From Ciona intestinalis (lineage: Eukaryota; Chordata; Ascidiacea; Phlebobranchia; Cionidae): a stretch of 64,000 nt of DNA. Below the pieces are notes generated by a model. It had not been told where the DNA came from. It saw only the letters and a program-made list of their open reading frames with translations, and ran no database searches. The DNA is taken from the NCBI RefSeq assembly GCF_000224145.3, contig NC_020167.2:7035260-7099259 (forward strand), written 5' to 3'. Below, one piece after another: positions 46,168 to 56,591 of the stretch; positions within the stretch are counted from its first letter, which is position 1, and each line of letters starts with the position of its first letter. A program made the translations under genes and the position numbers.

Positions 46168-49100
46168 ATGGAAACCAATCGCGCTGTGAGCAAGCGCAAA
46201 CAGTCTCTTTCTTGGGCCTCTCTTAACCCGGAGCAGAGGAACATTTTTACAGCTAACCAACTGAGCGTACAGAATCAAAAAGTAATTAAAGATCTTAACG
46301 TGGTAAGTACCATTATTCGTTTATTTTGCAACAAAAAGTAAGATTTCTGTTTTCAGATTAAAAAAGGAATCGAAGATGAAAAACGCTGCGAAAATGCGGC
46401 GCATGCTAAAGAAGAAATCATGTTACAGAATCGCTACAACCGTATTTCAAAGGTTTGAATTTACCCAGGCACTAGACTACACCACACGTGTTAAAAATGC
46501 TGTTTAAATTATCAGTGATACATTACTAAATAACAAAATATTTCTCCAAATTATTTAGCCATAAAGTTACATGCGTACTTATGGGGGCCCAACCTGGTCA
46601 AAATACAACACGAATTATGGCATTTTTTACATTAAGTTGTATTATTTTTATATCACAAGTTGTATTATTTTTAGATCTTAGTCTCACAAAAAAGTAATTT
46701 TAACCTACAACTTGAATTATTTTTACGCTACAACTTAAATTAATTTTATGTTACGACTTGAATTATTTATACGTTACGAATTAAATTAATTTAACGTTAC
46801 GACTTGAATTAATTTTATGTTACAACTTGAATTAATTTTACGTTACGACTTGAATTAATTTAACGTTACTACTTGAATTAATTTTACGCTACGACTTGAA
46901 TTATTTTTACGTTACAACTTGAATTAATTTTACGTTACGACTTGAATTACTTTTACGCTACGACTTGAATTACTTTTACGTTACAACTTGAATCACGGCC
47001 TACTAGAGATATCTCTAGTAGGCCGTGCTTGAATTAATTTTACGCAACGACCTGAATTAATTTTACGTTACAACTTGAATTAATTTTACGCTACGACTTA
47101 AATTATTTTTACGTTACGACTTGAATTAATTTTACGTTACGACTTGAATTATTTTACGTTACAACTTGAATTAATTTTACGTTACGACTTGAATTACTTT
47201 TACGCTACGACTTGAATTACTTTTACGTTACAACTTGAATCACGGCCTATACTAGAGATATCTCTAGTAGGCCGTGCTTGAATTAATTTTACGCTACTAC
47301 TTGAATTATTTTTACGCTACGACCTGAATTAATTTTACGCTACGACCTGAATTAATTTTACGTTACGACTTGAATTAATTTTATATCCGGTAAAATCGCT
47401 CATGTGTTTCAAAACTCCGAGCGTAAACTAAAAAAAACTACAGTTGTTTTTAAATCAAGGAGAGGACAAAATATAGTGGCTGAGTATTGTTTTCTCAATG
47501 TTACTTCGATATTAGGTAAATTTTTACAAAGATGTGGCCTACCGTATATGTTTCGTTGCCAGGAATACTTGCTAAGTTAAAGAGATAAAAAGTAAAATCA
47601 CGCAATTTGCAAGCAAAACTGCAGCTAGCTATATATGTTATGCACCATATTTTAATGTTATGCATTTTTGTTTGTATTTTTATAGTTTAAACATGTTCCG
47701 TCTTGTTTTTGGTTGGTATACTTGATAGTTTCTGTTTTTTTATTCTTTTATCGGTCGAATGTTTAATAAAAGTTGATTATTTATGAAAGGTTTATTATTG
47801 TGCTAACATATAACGTAAGCAGAAAACCATTTTTAGGCGCAAAAGTGCTTAATTGGTTCCTGAAAAAATGCAATATTTTTAGACAAATGAACAGCATCCA
47901 GAATCAGATATGATAAAATTGTATTCATTGTGATCCGTAATAGCGGCGAATATGACGTCATTGATACGAGACAATGGAGTTTTTTAACGCATGAGTGATT
48001 TTACCCGATATAAAATTAATTTAAGTCGTAACGTAAAATTAATTCAAGTCGTAACGTAAAAATAATTCAAGTCGCAACGTAAAATTAATTCAAGTCGTTG
48101 CGTAAAATTAATTCAAGTCGTAAAGTAAAAATAGTTTAAGTCCTAGCCTAAAATTAATTCAAGTCGTAACGTAAAAATAATTCAAGTCGTAGCGTAAAAA
48201 TAAGTCAAGTCGTAAAGTAAAAATAGTTCAAGTCCTAGCGTAAAATTAATTCAAGTCGTAGCGTAAAATTAATTCAAGTCGTAGCGTAAAAATAATTCAA
48301 GTCGTATAGGTAAAATTAATTCAAGTCGTAGCGTAAAATTAATTCAAGTTGTAACGTAAAAATATATTTTTGTGAGACTAAGATTTAAATATAATACAAC
48401 TTATTACATTAAATGCGATTTGTTCGTGTTGTATTTTGACCAGGTTGGGCCCCCATACGTACTGGTAACTTTTAAACGAGTAGGATGTGTATGAAATAGA
48501 GTACCCGTGTTATAACGACCGCCATTGCCCCACCGTGTGAAGACGAATAAATTACATTCATTAATTCTTAAATGGTTGCAGGCATCAGAAAGAATTGAAC
48601 GCCGAACTAGAGCTTCTCTTACTTACCTGAACTCTAGCGAATCGCCTCTTTATAGAAGAGATTCAATCAACGGTAAGAGTTGAATTAAAGAGTATTTATA
48701 CAGAATTATATAACCATATCTTTAGGACCATAAAATAATGTTAATATTTGTTAAAAACAGGGTAGGAGATATTGGATATTATGTGGTATCCAGTTCACGA
48801 CTTTAAAATAATGTCGTTAAGTATTAAAAAATAATATATTGGATAGGAAATATAGGATGTTTATGCCCTAACGGTATAAATCTTATATGTCATGAAAAAG
48901 AAACTAAATTAAAACCTTCATGCTTGTGCTTACCAATATTTGATTTAAATTTCACGAATTTACAGATAATGTTCAAAACCGGAGCATTTCTGGTCGGAAA
49001 TTTAGGTCGGAAACTTTCGAACCAAACTCGTCGGTAGGTGGTGCTGTAGAGAAAGAACGTATATATATTACTGCGCATAGTTAAAACATCTAACGTAAAT

Positions 49101-50258
49101 GTTATTTTATCTTTGCTGCCACGTGACAGTTTAATGTTATAACACGATTTACTAACATTGCGTATAGTAGGATGAGTAAAAAATGGGACATCTTTAGCAC
49201 ATAATATTCAAATATTCTGATCGTGTTTTAAACAATTAACAACGGTCCATGGGAGTCGTGAGCACATGGTTTTATTATTCTTTGAATTTTCTTTGTTTAC
49301 TACCAAATGGGACGAGAAAATAGAATTAAAAGGTGTCCCTTCTTCCCCCACCCTCTACTGTTTAGGGGTTACAATCGTAATCATTTCGCGCATGGTGCCT
49401 TCCTGTTTAATACAACTTTGTTTGTTTTTTTTCCTTTATTTATTGTTTTAGCTTTGTTTTTTTGATATAGAACAAATCGTTGAATGAAAACAGCAGTCAA
49501 CAGCGCCGCATGTCGGCCGCCAAATCTGAGACCGGGAGCCGAAAATCTGCTGACAAGAAAAAAGTTCGTTTCGACCAAAGCGAAGTGGATGGACTAGCCG
49601 ATCGACCAACGGAAGGTTTTATCTATGCCTACATTTATACAGAGTACATATACATATATATTATATAGTAAACAGCAGGCTTTAAAATATGATTTAGTAT
49701 TTCTTCTCTCTTATTGGTTGAAAAACATGTCAGCTATATTTAAACGATCGTAGAAATGACATGACACAAAGGGATCAATATTTTTTTCTATTTTACTGTA
49801 TTGGTTTGGAAGTTTTACCAGTAATAACCTATATCTTACTCGGGTACCAAAAGAATGGGCAAGTTAGATTAAAGTTAAAGGGACAGATTAACGAAAAATC
49901 AAAACTTGTGTATTGAGAAACACTTTTTACGCTATTTTTTGTTTCGTATTTTAAGTTCGGCGGTACCTTAAGTTGTTTCGTATTTTAGGTTTGGCGGTAC
50001 CTTTAAATGTAGATTCAGCATCTTTATCTAGATACATTTTTATTTTTCTCTGTTAGTGTAAGTTTCTTTAATATTAAAATGCACCCATTTCCAGGAAAGG
50101 ATTTTACGAAATCTCGCAAATTGCTGGATTCCCCTGGAAGACAATCATCTACATTTAGCAACGAACAAATAATGGATCGCTCACTTAACAGCACAAGAGG
50201 GTCAACCGAGGATGGGGTGAATAAAATCGGCAAAGCGCCTTCTGCTCTTGATTACTAG
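46168..50258 (+). CDS. Small basic Ser-rich protein with PP1-docking motif, unknown family
   Basis: Six exons keep frame: 46168-46302, 46357-46452, 48582-48672, 48966-49033, 49471-49615 and 50095-50258, encoding 232 residues. The sequence is rich in Ser, Arg, Lys, Asn and Gln with no membrane segment or known fold. Residues about 25-100 look alpha-helical and charged (IKKGIEDEKRCENAAHAKEE). KKVRF (about 160-164) followed by acidic residues is a canonical RVxF docking site for protein phosphatase 1, so a PP1 regulatory subunit is a fair guess. The phase-consistent introns and a poly(A) signal support a real gene. Intron 2 (2.1 kb) holds the foldback element. I do not recognise a named homologue. 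Confidence 0.75.
46575..48462. mobile_element. Foldback-type element with minisatellite arms, about 1.9 kb
   Basis: The outer ends are inverted repeats: TATGGGGGCCCAACCTGGTC plus 'aaaatacaacacgaa' at left, and its complement ending GACCAGGTTGGGCCCCCATA at right. The left arm (about 46640-47385) is a tandem array of a 23-bp unit ACGACTTGAATTAATTTTAC+GTT. The right arm (about 48005-48365) is the complementary array. An inner inverted repeat TATATC(C/G)GGTAAAATC joins both arms to a unique ~570-bp centre. The arms differ in length. No transposase is seen. The layout is that of Drosophila FB/foldback elements; family is inference. Confidence 0.85.
46994..47028. repeat. Perfect 34-bp palindrome inside the foldback arm
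   Basis: The sequence CACGGCCTACTAGAGAT and its exact complement meet at a central ATAT. A second copy at 47241-47277 differs by an extra TA. Both interrupt the 23-bp array at equivalent places, so they were probably duplicated with a block of the array. Confidence 0.8.
49164..49363 (-). mobile_element. MITE-1 full-length copy, intron 4 of the PP1-motif gene
   Basis: It runs from GTATAGTAGGATGAGTAAAA to TCTTCCCCCACCCTCTACTG, with the interior almost identical to the copy at 9020-9219. Confidence 0.87.
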
Positions 50259-50476
50259 TAAGAGTTGGACTGTTATTAATAGAAAAAAAACGAAAATTTA
50301 ATCAGAGTTCAAAATGGAAGAGTGCAACTGTATCACATTTTATCATTTGATTAAAACGTCCTGGACTGTACATTTTGAGATTTAATCATGTTTTGCAGTT
50401 TTTATGTAAAATATTTGTTTAGCTCTATTTAAACTATGATTAGTTTCCTTTTTTTCGTTATCTGTTTAACTTTCCG

Positions 50477-50482
50477 AATAAA
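50477..50482 (+). terminator. Poly(A) signal candidate of the PP1-motif gene
   Basis: AATAAA about 220 bp after the stop codon, just before a SINE-like copy. Confidence 0.45.
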
Positions 50483-50489
50483 TAAGTGC

Positions 50490-50570
50490 AATTTGCTTTA
50501 TCCTCGTGTGGCCGAAAAACGACAGTCGCGACGAGCCTTAAACCCATTACCTCTGGGTTGTGTATACAAC
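50490..50570 (+). repeat. SINE-like composite fragment
   Basis: It reads TTGCTTTATCCTCGTGTGGC, CGAAAAACGACAGTCGCGAC and AAACCCATTACCTCTGGGTT, ending in the tRNA-like segment. Confidence 0.6.
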
Positions 50571-50955
50571 ACGTTGGCTGGAATATAGCCATGCTTTACC
50601 AGTAAACTTGATTGTGTGCCTGCATTTTGTTGAACGTCTTTTACGGCATTTCTACGAATGAGTCTGGTTTCTAATTTTTAGCGGATACTCAAGTTTACTC
50701 CACCATTTTTTAGTTATAGCTTGTTTGAAATTGAACGACTCTCGTTTATTCTAAGTTCCGTTTCTTAATGTTTATATGATTAATTTGAATAAGTTTGATG
50801 TTACGTTAGGACATGTCTTATTTTATAAAACCCCCACTTTGTAAATGCATTAAATATTTAGAAAATATTTAAACTCAAAAGACAAAATATAGCGACCAAA
50901 ATTGTAGTTAAAACACGCTTACGGGTAAAAAAAACTATTTACATTTACCAGCAAT

Positions 50956-52937
50956 ATGCCGCTAGTGGCGAAGTTGAATCGGAAATCTTCTATTGGTTTT
51001 TCCCACAACGCTGCAAGTTTCGCCACTCCCCAGCAAAGGAACCATCTGAACGTAAACCCTTAATTTAAATAGAGTTATTAATTATGTTGCTGAATATCCA
51101 AAAACGATCTGGTGTTTCGAAAATGTAACAGACACAAATCTGGTCTAACTAAATGTTGTATAAGAAATATATATTTCGCCTAAATGCCATCTTTAGTCTC
51201 TGCAAAAGAAATATCAAATACTACACAGAAACAATTGGTTGGATCTGATTTTCGTCTGTTACGTTTTCATAGGTCCAGATCCTTACTATATTTCTTTGCA
51301 CAAGAATGGTTTAACTACATGGGCACCAAATCAGGTTTAGATTTAGGAATTTTATTACAAGTAAAGCCATAAAACATATAAAAAAACTACAAATAGTAAA
51401 CAATTAGTATATTTTTATTATTGGTCGTGATATGGTCGATTTCTAACAAAATTTTCTACTCTTGTTTTCAATGCTGGCAACAGTGTATTAGTGAAAAGAC
51501 AGGAATATGAACACTTAGGCGATGTATGAGTATTTTTAATTACTTTTTGGTCAGCATGCCTCTGGTCTTGAAGAGGAAATGCATCGTTGGCGTAAATTTC
51601 ATCACAATAGAGCTCTGAATGCTAGACTCAAAGCAGTCCGGCTGCCTGGTCGACGTCATCACTCGACCTTCACATTACGTGAAGCGATGGATTTTGCTGC
51701 CCGCATTCGTAAAGATACGGCCTTCAGGTTAGAGCAGAAGGTTACCTGTAATGAGATGTAAATTATAACAAGTATAAGAAGGTATGTTAGTGAACACAAG
51801 TTGTATAGGCCCAAACCTATAAAGCAATGGGTTGTTTTATTTTGATGGATTTACAAAACAAAAACGGAATACGTCTAAAAAGAACACCACGCAATACGCA
51901 TAATGTTGTAGTTACAGTGTAAATACCTACGTTGTAACTCTTTACGCAGTGGTACACTGTTGTTTTCCAACGTTTTAACAGGTATAGTAGGTTGGGGTTA
52001 GATGACACATGTTTCCACTCTCATTTACCGTTCCATTTGGTAGTATACAAAGAACAATTATCTGTTAACCGTATACTCCCGACTATTGTACAGCGTTCTT
52101 AATTGTTAAAAACATAATTAAAAATGTGGGACTTTATGTAAACGGTATCTATATTACCCTACCGCAGTATACTATGTGCCATGAAACGTTAGGTTCTCAG
52201 TTCAAGTAAAATGGCGTCTCCTTTGGCTCTGGTATTTCCCCAATGCTTAACCAGTACAAAAAACTTTAACTATGTAAACAATTACCAGAACTCAGTCTTT
52301 TACATCGGATCGAGCATGGGAGTTGTTAAACTGTAGATATCTTCGGTTGACACAAAACAACGTGAAGACCTTGGAAGACGTTTGCCAGGAGGGCGGGTAT
52401 GATGTGGACTTCCATCCTCATGTGAACGACCAAACCATGGAACTACAGGCTGTGTTTAAAGTAAGCGTTATATTAGATATACACATATTAGGAAATGTGT
52501 ATAAAGTATAGTACTTTTGGGTAAGATGGAATATCGTTACAAAACTATATACAATATTTTCTGATCGTGTTTTTAACAATTAACAAAGGTGTTTTAGAGT
52601 CGTGAGAAAAAGTTCTATAGTTTGTAATTTTTTGTTGTTTCTTACCAGTTAGGGTGGTAAAGGGAATAAAAACGTGTACCATCTTACCCTTACCCATTAT
52701 ATATTGTGGGATATAGTTTAACAAATGTGAAATATGTAAAGAACACAAAAAGAGGTAACAAGAAATTCAAGTTGCCTTTTTAGGTAAACTTTGCCTTGAG
52801 ATATGTTTCGCCCCTAAACAAACATAAATTAGGTAGCAATGTAGAACTGCTGGAAATCGTGATTTAAACAACACCACTCTTTATTTCAGGATACCAGGAG
52901 ACCGCTGGACGCTTTACAGCACCGATCTATTAACTGA
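50956..52937 (+). CDS. Uncharacterised small protein (about 148 residues)
   Basis: Well-supported exons are 51273-51334, 51555-51727, 52337-52460 and 52890-52937 (stop). Phases 0, 2 and 0 agree. A first exon at 50956-50995 (ATG, MPLVAKLNRKSSI) fits the phase but uses a weak donor and is tentative. The product contains PDPYYISLHKNGLTTW, a basic helix rich in Arg and His (MHRWRKFHHNRALNARLKAV), then TFTLREAMDFAARIRKDTAF and DVDFHPHVNDQTMELQAVF. The W-R-x3-H and 'TLREAMDFAxxIR' style helices resemble small axonemal proteins in general look, but I cannot name a family. A MITE-1 copy lies in the intron before the fourth exon. Confidence 0.6.
51982..52172 (+). mobile_element. MITE-1 copy in the uncharacterised gene
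   Basis: It starts TATAGTAGGTTGGGGTTAGA and ends 'attaccctaccgcagtatactat'. Confidence 0.78.
52508..52702 (-). mobile_element. MITE-1 full-length copy in the uncharacterised gene
   Basis: It starts TATAGTACTTTTGGGTAAGA and ends CATCTTACCCTTACCCATTA plus TATA. Confidence 0.8.
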
Positions 52938-54050
52938 AACGTGCTTTGTGTAATAGAGATCATATACAGAAAACTAAACATTTTGCTAATATTGTCCAAT
53001 ATCGTGTTTCGCAAACGTAAAACAAATTCCAAGCTGCTTGTGCAAAACACGGATCCGTGTGCGAGATACGATCACTAAGATGCGACCCTTGAAACGTTGC
53101 TGTGTAAATGAACACGATTGTGGGGGAAACATTATCGCGGCATTTTGTTTATTGCGTCTCCCGTTTCTCAATAAATTCAACAGTTCAAAACATTCACACT
53201 TGCGGTAGAAGCGGGTGCGGTTAGGTTTACATACAAGTAACTGCACATATATTTAAAGGAGAATGAGAAAACGACACCATTATCACGCCGTGTGCACGGT
53301 CACGTATACCCAAGCAGTGACTAGTCGGATTTATAACCATGAGCCCCGTGGCTTGCCAAATGTTCTCGCAGATTCTTTAGCGTAACACGAGGAGGTTGTT
53401 TCTCTTTACATGACCGGCACGTTGATTTTAATCCACAATGGTATGTGACGGCTTGTAGAAAAACATCTGCAGATATATCAAGGCGCTAAGCATGTTTTTG
53501 TATATGTTGCATTTTGCGTAGTCATCGTGGGTAGGTCTATTTATTTATGCAAGTCTCCGGGTTTTAGATTTAATTTATTTCCTACATACAACGAAACATC
53601 ATTTTGTTAATGAAAAGGCCTCATACATCAATGGCATTTGTTCCCGAAACAACACAAGCAGATACTATAGTGAATTAAAAATCCGTATATTGTTTAATTT
53701 CATATTTTTTTATTTCTTTATAAAATTATTTTTAAAAAGTCTTTTTAAAGTACGACAAATCGAAACATTTATTTTCCTTTTTGTTTTAAATTCGGAGATA
53801 CACATTCGGACTGAAAGCTATGGCATTAATTATTGCTTTAAATTAGCTAACAAACGTCTTAATACGAATATTTTATGATTTTATTTATTAAAGACCAATT
53901 GCTAATAAAAGAAGATATTTGTGAAAATTATCGTCACATATTTTTATATTACTCCCCCCCAAAAATGTCGTATAGTTTATTTGTTTATATATGATATTTT
54001 TATCAGTATGAAAACAATACATCATAATATTAAAATATCATTGCCCCTAG
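52938..54050. other. Intergenic, AT-rich, no feature seen
   Basis: No repeat copy or convincing exon. 53680-54020 is extremely AT-rich. Confidence 0.3.
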
Positions 54051-54218
54051 ATGGCGGAAAAGAGCAGACGACTGAAGCTGGGGCAGAGCTACGTCGAACC
54101 AGAGTCGCTGTCAACATACCGTGAAATAAAAACATTGTCTATACATAATTTCAAGGGTTCTGTTTCAAGACTTTCTTCGCGTTCTCTCCTATTTCAGTCG
54201 AGCCTACGAGCAGCGTAA
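54051..54218 (+). CDS. Short open frame, 55 codons, doubtful
   Basis: ATGGCGGAAAAGAGCAGACG opens a frame of 55 residues with a hydrophilic, coding-like composition (MAEKSRRLKLGQSYVEPESL). The ATG is directly preceded by CCCCTAG, so it could be an exon edge or a spliced-leader acceptor at the start codon, a habit known in Ciona. No family is recognised and no downstream partner exon was found. It may be chance. Confidence 0.25.
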   Translation: MAEKSRRLKLGQSYVEPESLSTYREIKTLSIHNFKGSVSRLSSRSLLFQSSLRAA

Positions 54219-56228
54219 TAATATAACATCATTCTCGAGGCGAAAGCGACCGGTCACAATGTTGGACGGGAGACAATGATATAGCTGTGGGGGAATGTAA
54301 ATGATGGCCCTTGATGTTAAAAGTAGTTTAACATTTGACGCTAACAGCCATGACTGATGATTTCGTTTTACAGCTTCGGTCTGCGCGTTAGTCTGGTTGT
54401 AAAGGCAGAAGTGATATCAATATAAATAATTAATGATAATGCAAATTGTGGCATGACTGGCGAGTCCGGAGCAGCGGAGGTTTAGGTCAATTTAAGGATG
54501 ATAAACCCTTGCTGGAGCAGAAGCGTATACTGCGGGCGGAATCCAATACGGTAAAGTAGCAATACACGAATTGCTACCGAATTCGATACCCACGCGGTGA
54601 ACGTAAGAAGCTTTTGAGATTACATATGTCGCAGATGAACGTCGCTTCTTATAGATCGAAGTGTCTGATTTCATCACATGCTCTTCTTGAGTTGCAACCA
54701 ACTGCGCTTAGTCGCATTGCTATTGGGCCGAGGTACCGCTGCAAATCGCGTAAGTGCGCATTTGGACTAGCGCCCGCTGTTCACAATTGGTAGTGTTTTC
54801 GCAATTTAATACGACACGCCGACAGAACTGTTGCGATTATGGCCTACCCTCCACCGCAAACTAGACTCTCGAACCGTCTCCCGATCGCCGCATTTTTACA
54901 CTTAACCTCCGTAAGTGCCAATTGCGAATGTCACTTCAATATATCTTGATGCCGAATCGAACCCATCGCTACCGATCAAGGTTACGCGTTTTACCCTTAC
55001 CTAGCTGTCAATCAACCACATTTGCCGAGACTGAGAAGTGGTTGGCTGTCGCACAACTTTCGTCCCGCCTCCGCTACATTTCGAAACCGATCGCAACGCA
55101 AAGGTGATTAGCCACGTGATAAGCGTTAAGTTTGCATTAAAAATCCACACCCAACGCCCCGGTTCAGTTGTTTTGATTTAAATTTATATGTCCACACGTC
55201 TGAACCTTTCGCATGCAGACATACAACATTACACGGCGTGTCTTGCACACATGTATATTTGTTATTCCGTCGTAACGGGCGTTGTTGGATGCTTGGTCGC
55301 ACGATGCTCACACCGCACTGAGGATGACTGCAATTTTCATGGGATGACGCCCACACCATTATAGGGTCATATACTGCAGCTTATATTGTTGCGACTGCGT
55401 GATGTTTGCTTAAATCGACGGCGACGGTGGGCGGCACGCATTCGGTATTAATCGAAATCATGTGGGTTCGACGTGACCGAGGACTGGGCGAGATTCTCCG
55501 CGCCCTGCCCCTTCGTGCTGCTATTATCAGTGGCGGGCGAAGGCGTCTTGGACTCCAACGACCTTCCGGCAAATTGTTAGCAGTGACTTAATCTCAATTC
55601 CGTGTTTGGCATCGTCGGTTGCCAGCCGCATTTCGTGTGGACGACAAATAGGATGCTAGTAAATACGCCTCTTGTTCAAAACAAGTCAGATTCGTGAAGT
55701 CCAATTGCAACCATATATGTCCTCGTGTTGAGCGTTTCTCGTATACGAGGACCGAGGTCGTCAACATCTACGGAATACGAAACCTCCCGTATCAGTTTAG
55801 CTTTGACCACCAGTAGTTGTGTCGCAGAAGACGAAGGTATAGCGATAAACGGAACTTTTATACTGTGTATTATATTTTGTAATAAAAGTTTTTTTTTTGC
55901 ACAGGTATATAAATAGAGGCATAAGCATCTGCAATATTATTTTTCGTTGTATTTAAATTCACATTCGCGGATTAAGCTTTCGTGAGAAATTAAGAGTTTA
56001 ATGTCTCACGCTAAGAAATTAACCACAGGGCGGTTTAAGTATACACGGCTGACGGAATTTCAAAGGGCGTTGTAACTTGAATGTCAAGGCATAAGGTGAA
56101 ATATCTGCGCGTCCGAGAGAAGCGCTACCGGTAAGCACTTTAAGTTTAGGTGGCCCGCGAGAAAAAGGGCGAAAAAAGGCGTGAAGGTGAACCAAAAGGC
56201 GCAACCTGTCCCAATATAAAGCCTGTAG
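54219..56228. other. CpG-rich non-coding stretch upstream of Osr
   Basis: From about 54180 to 56228 base composition is more balanced and CpG is frequent, unlike the AT-rich flanks. This suits promoter, 5' UTR or regulatory DNA of Osr. No repeat copy and no exon with family similarity is seen. Confidence 0.35.
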
Positions 56229-56306
56229 ACGGCTACTGCACTACAAGACAGCACTCCTGTTTGGCTTCTGCGGTTTTGCAAGGGATTATTAAGCCAGTTA
56301 CACCAA

Positions 56307-56591
56307 ATGCGAATGTTATTCAGCAATCGAGCTATCGGTGAAACAGTGGCCATTAAGGCGCATGGGCATGTAGCACTGGACGAGTATACGAGACCTTGGA
56401 TTGACTTAGATGAATCGAATAGCAGCGACAGTGAAGCAAAGATGGACCTAACAATTAGGAAGAGCGAAGTCGAAGGTAACAAGTTGAGGAGAGAGATAAG
56501 TGAAGAGTCGGGTAACAGCAGCGGCCCCCAAGATCCGCCTGGGAGGACCACCAAGTACCGGAGAAGACAGAAGATGTTCGTTACGAGATGA
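56307..56591 (+). CDS. Upstream frame overlapping the Osr start (94 codons)
   Basis: This frame is open from 56229, has its first ATG at 56307 and stops at TGA 56589-56591, sharing ATGA with the Osr ATG at 56588. The product is Ser/Asp/Glu/Lys-rich ([20 protein letters not shown]) and looks coding. A possible 95-bp intron, 56476 (GTAAC) to 56570 (ACAG), would join it in frame to the Osr coding exon and make it the true N-terminus. The acceptor lacks a pyrimidine tract. It may thus be an Osr N-terminal extension, a reinitiation-linked upstream frame, or chance. Confidence 0.45.
   Translation: MRMLFSNRAIGETVAIKAHGHVALDEYTRPWIDLDESNSSDSEAKMDLTIRKSEVEGNKLRREISEESGNSSGPQDPPGRTTKYRRRQKMFVTR

Larger units (their letters stand above)
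46560..48560 (-). repeat. SINE-like composite copy split by the foldback element
   Basis: The left flank 'ataaagttacatgc' and the right flank TGGTAACTTTTAAACGAG are two halves of the family text that elsewhere reads AAAGTTACATACATGGTAAC. The remainder, to about 48560, includes ACCCGTGTTATAACGACC and ATTACATTCATTAATTC. The 46575-48462 segment is the inserted element. Confidence 0.65.
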
